From Hyphomicrobiales bacterium (GTDB lineage Bacteria > Pseudomonadota > Alphaproteobacteria > Rhizobiales > Beijerinckiaceae): 15,399 nt of DNA. Location of the stretch: positions 1 to 15,399 of the forward strand of contig OMIJ01000288.1 of the NCBI GenBank assembly GCA_900299065.1. Reading direction: 5' to 3'. The notes below the pieces were generated by a model that saw only the letters and a list, made by a program, of their open reading frames with translations, was not told the origin of the DNA and did no database searches. Below, piece by piece: positions 1 through 6,977 of the stretch (position 1 is its first letter; the number at the start of each line of letters is the position of its first letter). The position numbers and the translations under genes were made by a program.

Positions 1-31
1 GTCGGCAGCGTCAGATGTGTATAAGAGACAG
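1..31 (+). other. Nextera (Tn5) read-1 adapter, library artefact
   Basis: The first 31 bases match the Illumina Nextera read-1 transposase adapter without its first two bases. The 19-base Tn5 mosaic end, AGATGTGTATAAGAGACAG, is at 13-31. This is synthetic library sequence; genomic DNA begins at 32. Confidence 0.98.
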
Positions 32-32
32 G

Positions 33-179
33 CATTATACAAAGCGGCTGGATCAGATGGAAAATTTCTTCTTCGAGGCTAAGGGTGAAACAGATATGCC
101 CGCCGTGGGACCGGAGTCGGGCAAGGATCGGCGTGCCGATTTAAGCGATGGCGATGCGCCGCGTGCCAAGCCTGATTGA
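33..179 (+). CDS. C-terminal fragment of an unidentified protein
   Basis: An open frame runs from the adapter junction to a TGA at 177-179 and gives a 48-residue tail. It starts HYTKRLDQMENFFFEAKG and continues as a charged, Pro/Gly/Asp-rich and probably disordered end. The 5' part was lost when the molecule was tagmented. The tail overlaps the longest possible DUF1214 frame (ATG at 148) and ends 16 bases before the preferred DUF1214 start at 196, so it is probably the first gene of the same operon. I do not recognise the family: a disordered charged tail is common at the end of many membrane or cell-wall enzymes and is not diagnostic. Confidence 0.5.
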   Translation, partial: HYTKRLDQMENFFFEAKGETDMPAVGPESGKDRRADLSDGDAPRAKPD

Positions 180-195
180 GGCAGGATCTGGCGGC

Positions 196-774
196 ATGAC
201 GATTGTGCTCAAACTTCTGCTCGCGCTCTGTGTCAGTCTTGTGCTGGGATTGGGCATGAGTTTCTATGCGCTCAATCAGGGCTATGGATTTGGCGCCATC
301 CAGCTGGGGGCGTGGACTGCCTGGCCGCGCACCGGATCACCTGATGCAGATCCTTATGCACGGGCAGTCCTGGCCCGCAGCGGTGAAATTCCCCTTGGTC
401 TTGGTGAAGGCTTGAGCCTGATCGCCCGCAGGGATGACAGCGGGCGAGAGCTCAGCCCTTCTTGCAGCTATCTGATCAAGGGACATGTGCCAAAAGCGCG
501 AGCCTGGTCACTGATCCTCACCGATCAACAAGGCCGTTTGATCGCAACCGATCTGGGGCGCTCCGGGTTTACCTCGGCCGAAGTGGTGCGGGATGAAGAG
601 AACAATCTGACGATCCGGGTGGCCCGCGAAGTGAGATCAGGAAATTGGCTGGCGGTGGACGGGCAAACGCCATTTGTGCTCGTGCTCAAACTGTATGACA
701 CGATCACGCGCAGCAATCTGTCTGCACTCGAGCCAGCCGATCTGCCTGTCATTCAGCGCGAGAGCTGCACATGA
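196..774 (+). CDS. DUF1214 domain protein, membrane-anchored
   Basis: Protein of 192 residues with an N-terminal hydrophobic segment (about residues 4-25) acting as signal anchor. The rest is probably periplasmic. The C-terminal motif NWLAVDGQTPFVLVLKLYD (about residues 156-174) matches the NWLP...F.L.LRLY signature of DUF1214. Length fits the short alphaproteobacterial form, which lacks a fused DUF1254 domain. I chose ATG 196 over ATG 148. It places the hydrophobic segment at the very N-terminus, has GAGGCAGGA about 10 bases upstream and avoids overlap with the preceding gene. The stop overlaps the start of the DUF1254 gene as ATGA, so the two are probably translationally coupled. Biochemical function is unknown for this short form. 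Family call is good; role is not inferred. Confidence 0.85.
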   Translation: MTIVLKLLLALCVSLVLGLGMSFYALNQGYGFGAIQLGAWTAWPRTGSPDADPYARAVLARSGEIPLGLGEGLSLIARRDDSGRELSPSCSYLIKGHVPKARAWSLILTDQQGRLIATDLGRSGFTSAEVVRDEENNLTIRVAREVRSGNWLAVDGQTPFVLVLKLYDTITRSNLSALEPADLPVIQRESCT

Positions 775-1349
775 CTTTGGCTGAGCGCGTCTTGCGCTTC
801 ATTCCCTGGTTAATGGGTGTTTTGTTTCTGGCCGGGCTGGTGCATCTCACCTCCATACTGGTCATGCCCAGATTGGCGCCGCATACGGCCTTTCTGCGCC
901 TCGAACAGCGCACAGCTCTGGCCAGCCTCAGCTTGCTTGAGCCCATTTCGGCGCAAAACATTATTGCGCCTTTTGAAGATCCGGCGATGGCGCTGGCGAT
1001 TTGTCGATTTGATCTGACCCAGGGGCCCCTGCATGTGCGTGGGCGCTTTGAGACCGGTCAGCTCACTTTGCTCTCGCTGCATGATCGCTTTGGCGAAGTA
1101 TTTCACTCGATGAGCGAGCGCAGCGCGATTCGCGGCGGGATTGATCTTGTCATACTGACCCCCGCCCAATTGGCCATGCTTGAAGCCTATGACAAAGAGG
1201 ATGAGCTGCCCAGCGAATTGCGCGTGAGCGCCCATAGCCCCCGGGGCTTTGTACTGCTGCGCGCCTTTGCCCCACAGGCGGGCGATCTCATCCGGGCGCA
1301 AGAACGCCTGAACGCAATTACTTGCACCACAGATCAGATCGGACGCTAA
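771..1349 (+). CDS. DUF1254 domain protein, membrane-anchored
   Basis: Protein of 192 residues with one N-terminal transmembrane segment (about residues 8-30) and a probably periplasmic remainder. The central stretch has the features I know from short DUF1254 proteins: FEDPAMALAICRFDLTQGPL, then a LSLHDRFGEVFHSMSERSA block, then VILTPAQLAMLEA and FVLLRAFAPQAGD near the end. It starts inside the stop codon of the DUF1214 gene (ATGA at 771-774). In many bacteria DUF1254 and DUF1214 are halves of one longer protein; here they are separate, each with its own membrane anchor. That suggests the two products work together at the outer face of the inner membrane. No catalytic function can be assigned from the sequence. 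Confidence 0.85.
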   Translation: MTLAERVLRFIPWLMGVLFLAGLVHLTSILVMPRLAPHTAFLRLEQRTALASLSLLEPISAQNIIAPFEDPAMALAICRFDLTQGPLHVRGRFETGQLTLLSLHDRFGEVFHSMSERSAIRGGIDLVILTPAQLAMLEAYDKEDELPSELRVSAHSPRGFVLLRAFAPQAGDLIRAQERLNAITCTTDQIGR

Positions 1350-1352
1350 GCT

Positions 1353-1550
1353 TTACGCCTGTTTCTTGCCCTTTGGCTTTCTAGGCCCGCGGGTCTTGGC
1401 TTTGGCTGGCAGCACATCTGCCCCCTCAAGCTGACTGCGATCTACCCTGATACCGGGAAAGAAAACAATTTGTGCCGAGCTCTGCTTTTGCACTTGTCCT
1501 GATTTACGATGGTCATGCGTCTTGAAATTAAAAAATAAAATATCGCCCAT
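1353..1550 (-). CDS. Very small basic protein with IVFFPGIR motif
   Basis: The frame ends at 1353, 3 bases from the convergent DUF1254 stop. Its informative part is the last 45 residues: AQIVFFPGIRVDRSQ followed by a Lys/Arg/Pro-rich tail (PRKPKGKKQA). From memory, similar short proteins with an (I)VFFPGxR motif occur in Rhizobiales as unnamed conserved proteins. The start is uncertain. ATG 1550 gives 65 residues; ATG 1610 gives 85. GTG 1493, preceded by AGGA but at short spacing, gives 46. The segment between 1493 and 1550 contains a T-rich run (about 1521-1545 on this strand) that looks more like promoter than coding DNA, which favours the shortest form. Function unknown. Confidence 0.5.
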   Translation of the reverse strand: MGDILFFNFKTHDHRKSGQVQKQSSAQIVFFPGIRVDRSQLEGADVLPAKAKTRGPRKPKGKKQA

Positions 1551-1625
1551 ATCGCCCCACTCCGGAAGTCCGGTCCAGTATCGTGCCGCCGCGAGACAGT
1601 CAGAGGGCATTAACGGGAAAGAAGG

Positions 1626-1641
1626 TTAATGTTGCGTCAAC
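1626..1641 (+). promoter_or_regulatory. CtrA-box-like site upstream of DUF2336 gene
   Basis: TTAA (1626-1629), seven bases, then TCAAC (1637-1641). This has one mismatch to the CtrA consensus TTAA-N7-TTAAC of alphaproteobacteria. It lies 27 bases before the GTG start of the DUF2336 gene. The match could arise by chance. Confidence 0.35.
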
Positions 1642-1668
1642 CTGAAGGCTCTATGGTCCTCTGAGTGT

Positions 1669-2781
1669 GTGGATTTTTGCCCAATCATGTCTGACGTTCC
1701 CTCCAGTGACCTCCGCTTATCAGACGACCGCTGGTCAGAGCGACTGACACGCAGCCAGAAACATATTGCCTTGATCCGAGATTTAACTGAATTTTACGTC
1801 CAAAAGCCCTTTCATAGCCAAAGCGAACAGCATCAATATCAGGAATTGATCCTGCCCATGCTGGCCGATACAGATGCGCCCTTGCGCCTTTGGCTCAGTC
1901 GTCAATTGGTGCCGCATCCGGCTGCGCCCTGGCTTGTCCTGGCGGCTTTGGCGCTGGTTGATGAAACATGCGCCGCATTGATTGTCAGCCAGCGCGAAAA
2001 AATGCCTGATGCCATCCAGCTGGAACTCGCCCGCATGGGCAGTTTGAGTCTGGCTACTTTATTGGCGCAGCGCGCAGATTTGACCCCGTCTGCGCATGAC
2101 ATGCTCAGCAAAAGACCTGATGCGGAGCATTATTCAGCCTTGCTGAAAGCGCCGCGACAACCCAATAGATCCGTCAAAGCTGCCTCTTTGCTGACAACCG
2201 AGCCCAATGATCCATTGGCACTCATGCCACTATTTTTGGAGGCCAACTCGCATCAGCGTGGCCAAATTCTGCTTGCTGCCGAGCGCGAGGCCCTGAGACT
2301 AGCCAATGCGCCCGATGCGCGCGGCCTCGACATCAAGGCCTGTATCGAACTGATCACTCATGCCAAGGCTCGTAATATTGATCTGTTCACACAACGCCTA
2401 TCACAGGCTCTTTCCTGTCAGCCCGAGCAAAGTCTTGCCCTGATCCGCGATGGTCAAGCCTTGGCCATGGCTTTGCTCGCTTTGGGCATGCCGACCAATT
2501 CATGTCTGGAAGTGTTCACTTATTTGCACGATCTATCGGGCGATTTCAGCGTTCCAATCGAAGGGCTTGACCATGTGCTCGAACATGTCTCGCGACGCGC
2601 GGCCCGCATGATTGTGCGCTCCATTCTTGGTATTGATTGGCATGCAAGCGGAAGCAAAGCTATGGCGCATTTGCAAGAAAGCCATAAAGCTGCGCTTCAG
2701 TCCCGCACTTGGGAGCGCGATCATACGCCTGCGGAACAATCCCGGACGCCAAGTGATCACAGGCTGCGCCCAACGGGCTGA
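1669..2781 (+). CDS. DUF2336 domain protein
   Basis: Protein of 370 residues, soluble, rich in Leu/Ala helices, resembling the all-helical (HEAT-like) DUF2336 family found in alphaproteobacteria. Supporting segments are the N-terminal RSQKHIALIRDLTEFYV, the helical LWLSRQLVPHPAAPWLVLAA block (about residues 74-93) and the repeat-like helices up to about residue 315. The last about 40 residues are polar and probably disordered. The frame starts with GTG at 1669; ATG at 1687 (MSDVPSSDL) is an equally plausible start and neither has a strong ribosome-binding site. The stop codon (2779-2781) is immediately followed by the complementary stop of the convergent DUF1491 gene. A CtrA-like site lies just upstream. 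Family function is not established; a scaffold role is only a guess from the helical repeats. Confidence 0.75.
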   Translation: MDFCPIMSDVPSSDLRLSDDRWSERLTRSQKHIALIRDLTEFYVQKPFHSQSEQHQYQELILPMLADTDAPLRLWLSRQLVPHPAAPWLVLAALALVDETCAALIVSQREKMPDAIQLELARMGSLSLATLLAQRADLTPSAHDMLSKRPDAEHYSALLKAPRQPNRSVKAASLLTTEPNDPLALMPLFLEANSHQRGQILLAAEREALRLANAPDARGLDIKACIELITHAKARNIDLFTQRLSQALSCQPEQSLALIRDGQALAMALLALGMPTNSCLEVFTYLHDLSGDFSVPIEGLDHVLEHVSRRAARMIVRSILGIDWHASGSKAMAHLQESHKAALQSRTWERDHTPAEQSRTPSDHRLRPTG

Positions 2782-3129
2782 TTAGCTCTCTTTTGCCAGA
2801 TCAAGGAAGCATCGGCCCTGTCGGTCCTCCACTTCGATCAACCAAAGATCAGGATCAAATTTGATCTCTTTGGCTATGCGCTCTTCAACCTGGAGCGTCT
2901 CAATCCAATCCTGATCATGCACACGGCGCCAGACACGATCAATACCAAGCTCAGCTAATTCGCTCTGAGGCGCCGGGCCATAAAGAGCTGCAAAACCATC
3001 AAGCCTGTCGGTTTTGACAAAGATAGCCCCGGCCTCGGCCGCGCCGCGACGACGCAAGACAGCATAAGCGCCCTCACTTGAACAGCGACGAAGATAGGCC
3101 GCAACCCAAATGTCAGCGCGCAAATGCAT
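2782..3129 (-). CDS. DUF1491 family protein
   Basis: Protein of 115 residues starting MHLRADIWVAAYLRRC. The sequence RADIWVAAYLRRCSSEGAYA, then RRRGAAEAGAIFVKTDRLDG and LYGPAPQ, is characteristic of DUF1491, a small cytoplasmic alphaproteobacterial family. The second half carries VWRRVHDQDW and a C-terminal DPDLWLIEVEDRQGRCF strand. I chose ATG 3129. An upstream TTG at 3135 would overlap the preceding gene by 4 bases; the ATG lies 2 bases after the preceding TGA. No independent ribosome-binding site is obvious, so translation is probably coupled to the upstream gene. It is the last gene of the kinase operon. Function is unknown. Confidence 0.85.
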   Translation of the reverse strand: MHLRADIWVAAYLRRCSSEGAYAVLRRRGAAEAGAIFVKTDRLDGFAALYGPAPQSELAELGIDRVWRRVHDQDWIETLQVEERIAKEIKFDPDLWLIEVEDRQGRCFLDLAKES

Positions 3130-3131
3130 GA

Positions 3132-3917
3132 TCAAGGAATAGCAATACGCGATTGTGTCGAGAGTTCCCTGATTGTTTTGGCTGACAAATCTCCCGTCAC
3201 TGTCAAATTGCGATCGCGTTCGAACTTTTCAATCGCCTGCCGTGTAGATGTTCCCATGACGCCATCAGCTTTCAAAACAAAGCCGAGCTTGATTAATGCC
3301 CGTTGAGCAGATTGGACTCTCGCCTTATCCGCTTCGCTTTGCGGGGCTGATGAATTTGCACTGGTTCCAATCAAAGCAGCAATGGGATCACGACTCGATT
3401 TCACCTCATTGGCCTCGCTGGCGCGCGGGCGTGATTGCGGCTGAGGCACATTAGCCGTTTGCGTTTTTCCGGAGCTTACACTTGCAAGGCTTGCGCCCGC
3501 TGCAAGCGCGCCAATGGGATCTGCCGTTTGTTGAATTTGTGCACTTTGACGCTGCGGCGCAGTTTGGGACAAAGCAGGTGGGGTTGATGCAGGAGTTGTT
3601 ACCATTGGCGCAACCGCCAATGGCGGCGGTGCAACAGAATTTGCAGCCACAGGCCTGCGGGCCTCTGGTACTGGTACGCTACCAAACAGAGGGGCAGGAT
3701 GACGGGCAGTCTGGAAGAATAGTGCATTCACTCCGATACCAACCAGAACAGCAGAAAAGGCCGCCCCCATGATCGTGCGCGCCGGACGATAGCCCAGTAT
3801 TTGGACCAGAAAGAAGCGTTTTTTAGCTTCTGGCTGTTGACCGGAAGCAGATTTTTTTCTGCCTGCCGGACCGCTCAGAACAAAGTCCATATCATTTCGG
3901 GCAAGAGCTTCACGCAA
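3132..3917 (-). CDS. Membrane-anchored peptidoglycan-binding domain protein
   Basis: Protein of 261 residues. Order: short polar N-terminus with a basic patch (GRKKSASGQQ); one transmembrane segment (about residues 43-68, RTIMGAAFSAVLVGIGVNAL); a long Pro/Ala/Gln/Ser-rich linker (about 70-195); a C-terminal PG_binding_1 domain (about 196-255). The domain has VQSAQRALIKLGF, DGVMGTSTRQAIEKFERDR and VTGDLSAKTIREL. The topology suggests inner-membrane anchoring with the binding domain reaching the periplasmic cell wall. The linker contains two related motifs, DPIGALAAG and DPIAALIGTS. The start is TTG 3917, inside the 3' end of the kinase gene (8-base overlap), with GGAGAAG seven bases upstream; ATG 3890 is an alternative with no ribosome-binding site. 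It sits between a sensor kinase and DUF1491, so it may report cell-wall state to the kinase; that is inference. Confidence 0.87.
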   Translation of the reverse strand: MREALARNDMDFVLSGPAGRKKSASGQQPEAKKRFFLVQILGYRPARTIMGAAFSAVLVGIGVNALFFQTARHPAPLFGSVPVPEARRPVAANSVAPPPLAVAPMVTTPASTPPALSQTAPQRQSAQIQQTADPIGALAAGASLASVSSGKTQTANVPQPQSRPRASEANEVKSSRDPIAALIGTSANSSAPQSEADKARVQSAQRALIKLGFVLKADGVMGTSTRQAIEKFERDRNLTVTGDLSAKTIRELSTQSRIAIP

Positions 3918-5739
3918 TTTTCTTCTCCAGCGGCATCAAGCTTACATTGGAAAGAGGGGCAGAACTATGGAGCGCATAAGTTTCAATTTGCGCGATCTTG
4001 TCGGTCGTCGCGACGCGGCGACAATCAAGTGGAAGGCGCAGAATAAAACAAGCCCCTTCTCCCAGCTTGCTTTCCAATGCAATACTGCCGCCATGCAAAC
4101 CCACAAGTCCACGCACGACTGACAGACCCAATCCTGTACCCTCATAGGCGCGATCATAATTATTTTGCACCTGGAAAAATGGATTGCCGAGATTTGACAT
4201 GTCCTGCGGGGCAATGCCAATTCCGGTATCAGAAACCATGATCAGAACAGAATTTCCTTCCTGACGCAGGGATAATTTTACATGACCATGGTCCGGAGTA
4301 AATTTGACAGCATTGGACAGCAAATTAAGCAGGATTTGCTTACAGGCCCGCTTGTCAGCAACAATCTCTTCGATCCTTAGTGCAATGTCTTTTTCCATTC
4401 TGATCTGCTTGGACTGCGCCTTAAGACTAACAATGTCGAAACATTGATCAATCAGCGGCGGTAAAGCAAAGGTCTCCGGTGTTATCTCAAATCGACCGGC
4501 TTGTAACTTCGAGACATCAAGAATTGAATTAACAACAGAGAGAAGATGTTCGCCCGAGGACTGGATGATATTGGCATATTCAACAATTTTCGCTCTGTCC
4601 TTGGGTACGAGCGCATCGTCTCCAAGAATTTCAGAAAAACCGATGATGGCATTCAGCGGCGTGCGCAATTCATGACTGACGCAGGCCAGGAATTGATCCT
4701 TCCAAACTGACGAACCTTCGGTCTGGCTGCGCGCCTTAGCCAATTCGATTTCAAGCTCCTTGAGCAAGGTCACATCGCGGAGAATCATCAACACTTCAGT
4801 ATTGTCTTCAGTTTGCGCAGAATTGAGCCGCAATGCTCTCAGCTCTACCCAGATAAAGATGGGCGCTTCAAAGGCGGCGGACTCATGTTTGATGGCTCCT
4901 GCACGCAAGCGAATTTGTACCGATAAAGCATTCGGACTGCCAAGCGCATCTGATACAAGGCGCAGAAAAGCGGGGCGATCTGCAACATGGACCCGTTCAA
5001 ACAGACCACGGCCCATAATTTCGCCAATACTTAAGCCTAAAGCTTCGGATTGATCACGACTGGCAGATAAAACCGCACCGGAGCGATCAAGCCGAAGAAC
5101 GAGATCGTCCATAGCGTCACATAAAGTTGCAAACTGCCCATTCTGCAAGGCTGAGCGACGAACACGAATGCGAGAGATCTGCAAGGCCAAAAGACAAAGT
5201 GAACACGCAGCCATGACAGCGGGAAGAAGCAGTAACGCTTCCCAAACGCCTGGCGCATGAGCAGGGGCATGAATCCACCCCTGCCCTTGCATGACACCTA
5301 TGAGAAGAGCGCTAATGCAGGCACAGATGGCCACAACTTTCATCCATTGACTGGAGGCAATAAAACTGGCTTCCAGAATAGAAACGATGATCCAGGCATA
5401 AGTGGCGGGTAATGACATGCCGCCCTGGAGACTGACCAGCACTGACGTGGTTAGAATGGTCAGGCTGGACCAGATCAAACCGCGTCGCAGATCCCCATTG
5501 AGCGAGACCTGCCGGACAGCCACCAAAACCATGACAAGGCCCGAATAAGCAAATGCATGTGAAAAGGCCGGCACACCCGCAAGAGTGAGGTCGAGCAACA
5601 GAACGATCAATCCAATTGCTGCCGCAGCCATATGACCGGCAAGAAAATAAACATGACACAGGCGTTCGATCTCATCCCCTCGGGCACTTTCATGCACGAG
5701 GGCAGATATACGCGTTGTCAAACTCGCCAGTCGGGCCAC
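3910..5739 (-). CDS. Multi-pass membrane sensor histidine kinase (DivJ/PleC-like)
   Basis: Protein of 609 residues. About six hydrophobic segments fill residues 30-190, followed by a PAS-like domain (about 205-330; FATLCDAMDDLVLRLDRSG through MILRDVTLLKELE). A HisKA dimerisation domain has the phospho-acceptor in FLACVSHELRTPLNAIIGF (His356). A HATPase domain carries the N box LLNLLSNAVKFTP (Asn476), G1 box DTGIGIAP, F box NPFFQV and G2 box GTGLGLSVV. There is no receiver domain, so phosphate must pass to a separate response regulator. The H box and the multi-TM N-terminus resemble DivJ/PleC/PdhS kinases that act on DivK/PleD in the CtrA pathway, but that assignment is not proven. GTG 5739 is the first start after an in-frame stop. 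It is the first gene of the operon with the peptidoglycan-binding and DUF1491 genes. A CtrA-like site lies 58 bases upstream. Confidence 0.92.
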   Translation of the reverse strand: MARLASLTTRISALVHESARGDEIERLCHVYFLAGHMAAAAIGLIVLLLDLTLAGVPAFSHAFAYSGLVMVLVAVRQVSLNGDLRRGLIWSSLTILTTSVLVSLQGGMSLPATYAWIIVSILEASFIASSQWMKVVAICACISALLIGVMQGQGWIHAPAHAPGVWEALLLLPAVMAACSLCLLALQISRIRVRRSALQNGQFATLCDAMDDLVLRLDRSGAVLSASRDQSEALGLSIGEIMGRGLFERVHVADRPAFLRLVSDALGSPNALSVQIRLRAGAIKHESAAFEAPIFIWVELRALRLNSAQTEDNTEVLMILRDVTLLKELEIELAKARSQTEGSSVWKDQFLACVSHELRTPLNAIIGFSEILGDDALVPKDRAKIVEYANIIQSSGEHLLSVVNSILDVSKLQAGRFEITPETFALPPLIDQCFDIVSLKAQSKQIRMEKDIALRIEEIVADKRACKQILLNLLSNAVKFTPDHGHVKLSLRQEGNSVLIMVSDTGIGIAPQDMSNLGNPFFQVQNNYDRAYEGTGLGLSVVRGLVGLHGGSIALESKLGEGACFILRLPLDCRRVATTDKIAQIETYALHSSAPLSNVSLMPLEKKIA

Positions 5740-5796
5740 TGAATGCTCACTCAGAACTAATACGCAAACTCAGGGGAGCAAAATCGCAGTCCGGCC

Positions 5797-5811
5797 TTAA
5801 GTGAACCCTAA
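5797..5811 (-). promoter_or_regulatory. CtrA-box-like site upstream of the kinase gene
   Basis: On the + strand the site reads TTAA (5797-5800), GTGAACC, CTAA (5808-5811). One half-site is perfect and the other has one mismatch, with exactly the seven-base spacer of the CtrA consensus. It lies 58 bases before the kinase start codon, a suitable distance for promoter control. Pattern match only. Confidence 0.35.
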
Positions 5812-5826
5812 ACGCAAAAATGGCCA

Positions 5827-5847
5827 TCAGGCCAAATTAGGGCCTGA
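5827..5847. other. Hairpin in the region between kinase and DUF5330 genes
   Basis: Perfect 7-base stem TCAGGCC (5827-5833) / GGCCTGA (5841-5847) with a 7-base loop. On the minus strand it is followed by a short T run (5816-5820). It lies in the upstream region of the kinase and could be a leader structure or weak terminator. The rest of the 304-base gap (5740-6043) holds the CtrA-like site, the palindromes at 5978-6010 and no other gene that I can see. Confidence 0.3.
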
Positions 5848-5977
5848 AGCCCTCCTATTGGCTCATTTTGGAGCAAAACGGCCCGATATAGGGGTTTGAC
5901 GGTTTTGCGGCGTTAAAAAAGCCGTATCAATGGTTAATCAATCCTAGCCAAAACCTTCAGAAATTGAGCTTTTTCCT

Positions 5978-6010
5978 TGAACGCCTGTTCAGGCGGCTCT
6001 GTTAGAACAG
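5978..6010. promoter_or_regulatory. Cluster of short palindromes before DUF5330-sufE
   Basis: Three overlapping or adjacent dyads: TGAACGCCTGTTCA (5978-5991, GAAC-N4-GTTC core), CGCCTGTTCAGGCG (5982-5995) and CTGTTAGAACAG (5999-6010). They lie 34-66 bases before the preferred start of the DUF5330 gene. They could be an operator or 5'-leader hairpins. GAAC-N4-GTTC resembles the Gram-positive LexA box, but alphaproteobacterial LexA uses a different site (GTTC-N7-GTTC), so I do not call it an SOS box. Confidence 0.35.
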
Positions 6011-6043
6011 CTCATCGCAACAAAAAGAGCGATGGGGCAAGTC

Positions 6044-6472
6044 ATGATGTTCATGGTGAGAAGTCTGTTCTGGTTGGGACTAGTCTATTCGACAATGGAT
6101 TGGTCGACTATAGGGTCAAATCAAACCCAAATGGCACAAGATGTCAGCAGCCAGACGCAAAGCGCCATGACTAATGCCCTGAGCGCGACGGGTTCGATCT
6201 GTTCAAGCAATTTGCAGGCTTGCGCCCTCGTATTCTCCCAAACCCAGAACCTTGCCTCATCTTTGAGCGAGACTGGAGCAGCTCAGCCAGCACAGCCTGT
6301 TTTAATTCCTGCCGTTCCAAAATCCGTGCCCCAATCCGCAGACAAGACCAAGCCGTCCAAACCCTCTGCCACTAGGCAGCCCACTGGCATGGCTAAAGCT
6401 GAAAAGGTCAAGACTGCACATCTGGATCAGGGGCTGCAAAAAGCATCGGCACAGAAAGTCCTGCCTGATTAA
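6044..6472 (+). CDS. DUF5330-like small membrane protein
   Basis: Small protein (142 residues from ATG 6044) with an N-terminal hydrophobic anchor or signal (MMFMVRSLFWLGLVYSTMDW) and a polar Ser/Gln/Ala/Lys-rich remainder. Two Cys residues lie close together in SICSSNLQACALVFSQTQNL (about residues 52-71); the last about 65 residues are Pro/Lys-rich and probably disordered. The N-terminal pattern and the position directly upstream of sufE match the DUF5330 proteins that I associate with SufE in Rhizobiales. Starts at 6032, 6044, 6047 and 6053 are all in frame. I prefer 6044 because GGGG lies about 6 bases upstream and the hydrophobic run starts at once. The gene is 67 bases before sufE on the same strand. 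Function unknown. The two Cys could form a periplasmic disulfide (inference). Confidence 0.65.
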   Translation: MMFMVRSLFWLGLVYSTMDWSTIGSNQTQMAQDVSSQTQSAMTNALSATGSICSSNLQACALVFSQTQNLASSLSETGAAQPAQPVLIPAVPKSVPQSADKTKPSKPSATRQPTGMAKAEKVKTAHLDQGLQKASAQKVLPD

Positions 6473-6539
6473 GTCAGACAAATTAAATCTGGCCAATGGC
6501 AAGCAGTTGATCCTATAGAGGCAACGAAAGGAATTTCGG

Positions 6540-6977
6540 ATGCCGCTGCCTGATATTGATGACCTTATCGACAATTTCAGCCTGATCGAAGATTGGGAAG
6601 AGCGCTATCGCTATGTCATAGAGCTTGGCAAGGAACTCGAGCCTTTGCCCGAGAGCGCGCATAATGAGCACAATAAAGTGCGCGGATGCGCCAGTCAGGT
6701 CTGGGTTGAAACAAGGGTTGAGCCGCGCTCTGGCCAATCACCTCTTTTATTCTTTCGCGGCGATAGCGATGCCCATATTGTCAAAGGACTCGTTCTAATC
6801 GTGCTGGCCTATTATTCAGGCCGCAGTGCAGATGACATCTTGAATCGCAATGCGCTGGATCTATTCGAGACTTTGGGATTGAGCGCACATTTGACTCCGC
6901 AAAGATCCAATGGAGTGCGTGCCATGATCGAGCGCATCAGGGCGGATGCCAAAACCGCCCTGCGCCCGCAAGACTAA
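6540..6977 (+). CDS. sufE: SufE family cysteine desulfuration protein
   Basis: Protein of 145 residues, the usual SufE length. SufE accepts persulfide sulfur from the cysteine desulfurase SufS and hands it to the SufBCD scaffold for Fe-S cluster assembly in the cytoplasm. The acceptor cysteine is Cys50 in NKVRGCASQVWV, the conserved SufE active-site loop. Other family segments are IDDLIDNFSLIEDWEERYRY at the N-terminus, ELGKELEPLPE, and HIVKGLVLIVLAYYSGRSAD followed by LGLSAHLTPQRSNGVRAMIE. AAAGGA is seven bases before the ATG. The gene is away from any suf operon here; a lone sufE beside DUF5330 is a layout I know from rhizobia. The 3' end converges on the DUF6456 gene. Confidence 0.93.
   Translation: MPLPDIDDLIDNFSLIEDWEERYRYVIELGKELEPLPESAHNEHNKVRGCASQVWVETRVEPRSGQSPLLFFRGDSDAHIVKGLVLIVLAYYSGRSADDILNRNALDLFETLGLSAHLTPQRSNGVRAMIERIRADAKTALRPQD

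Noticed and set aside
1..31. Tn5 mosaic end as evidence of a natural transposon
   Set aside because: The sequence includes the synthetic Nextera tail and occurs at both fragment ends, with no transposase gene. It is library adapter.
810..1301. 163-residue minus-strand frame
   Set aside because: It lies wholly antisense to the DUF1254 gene, which has a clear family match and a coupled start.
3482..3772. 96-residue + strand frame
   Set aside because: It is antisense to the low-complexity linker of the peptidoglycan-binding protein; long open frames there are a composition effect.
5979..5990. GAAC-N4-GTTC as a LexA (SOS) box
   Set aside because: That spacing is the Gram-positive site; alphaproteobacterial LexA recognises GTTC-N7-GTTC. 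No SOS gene is adjacent.
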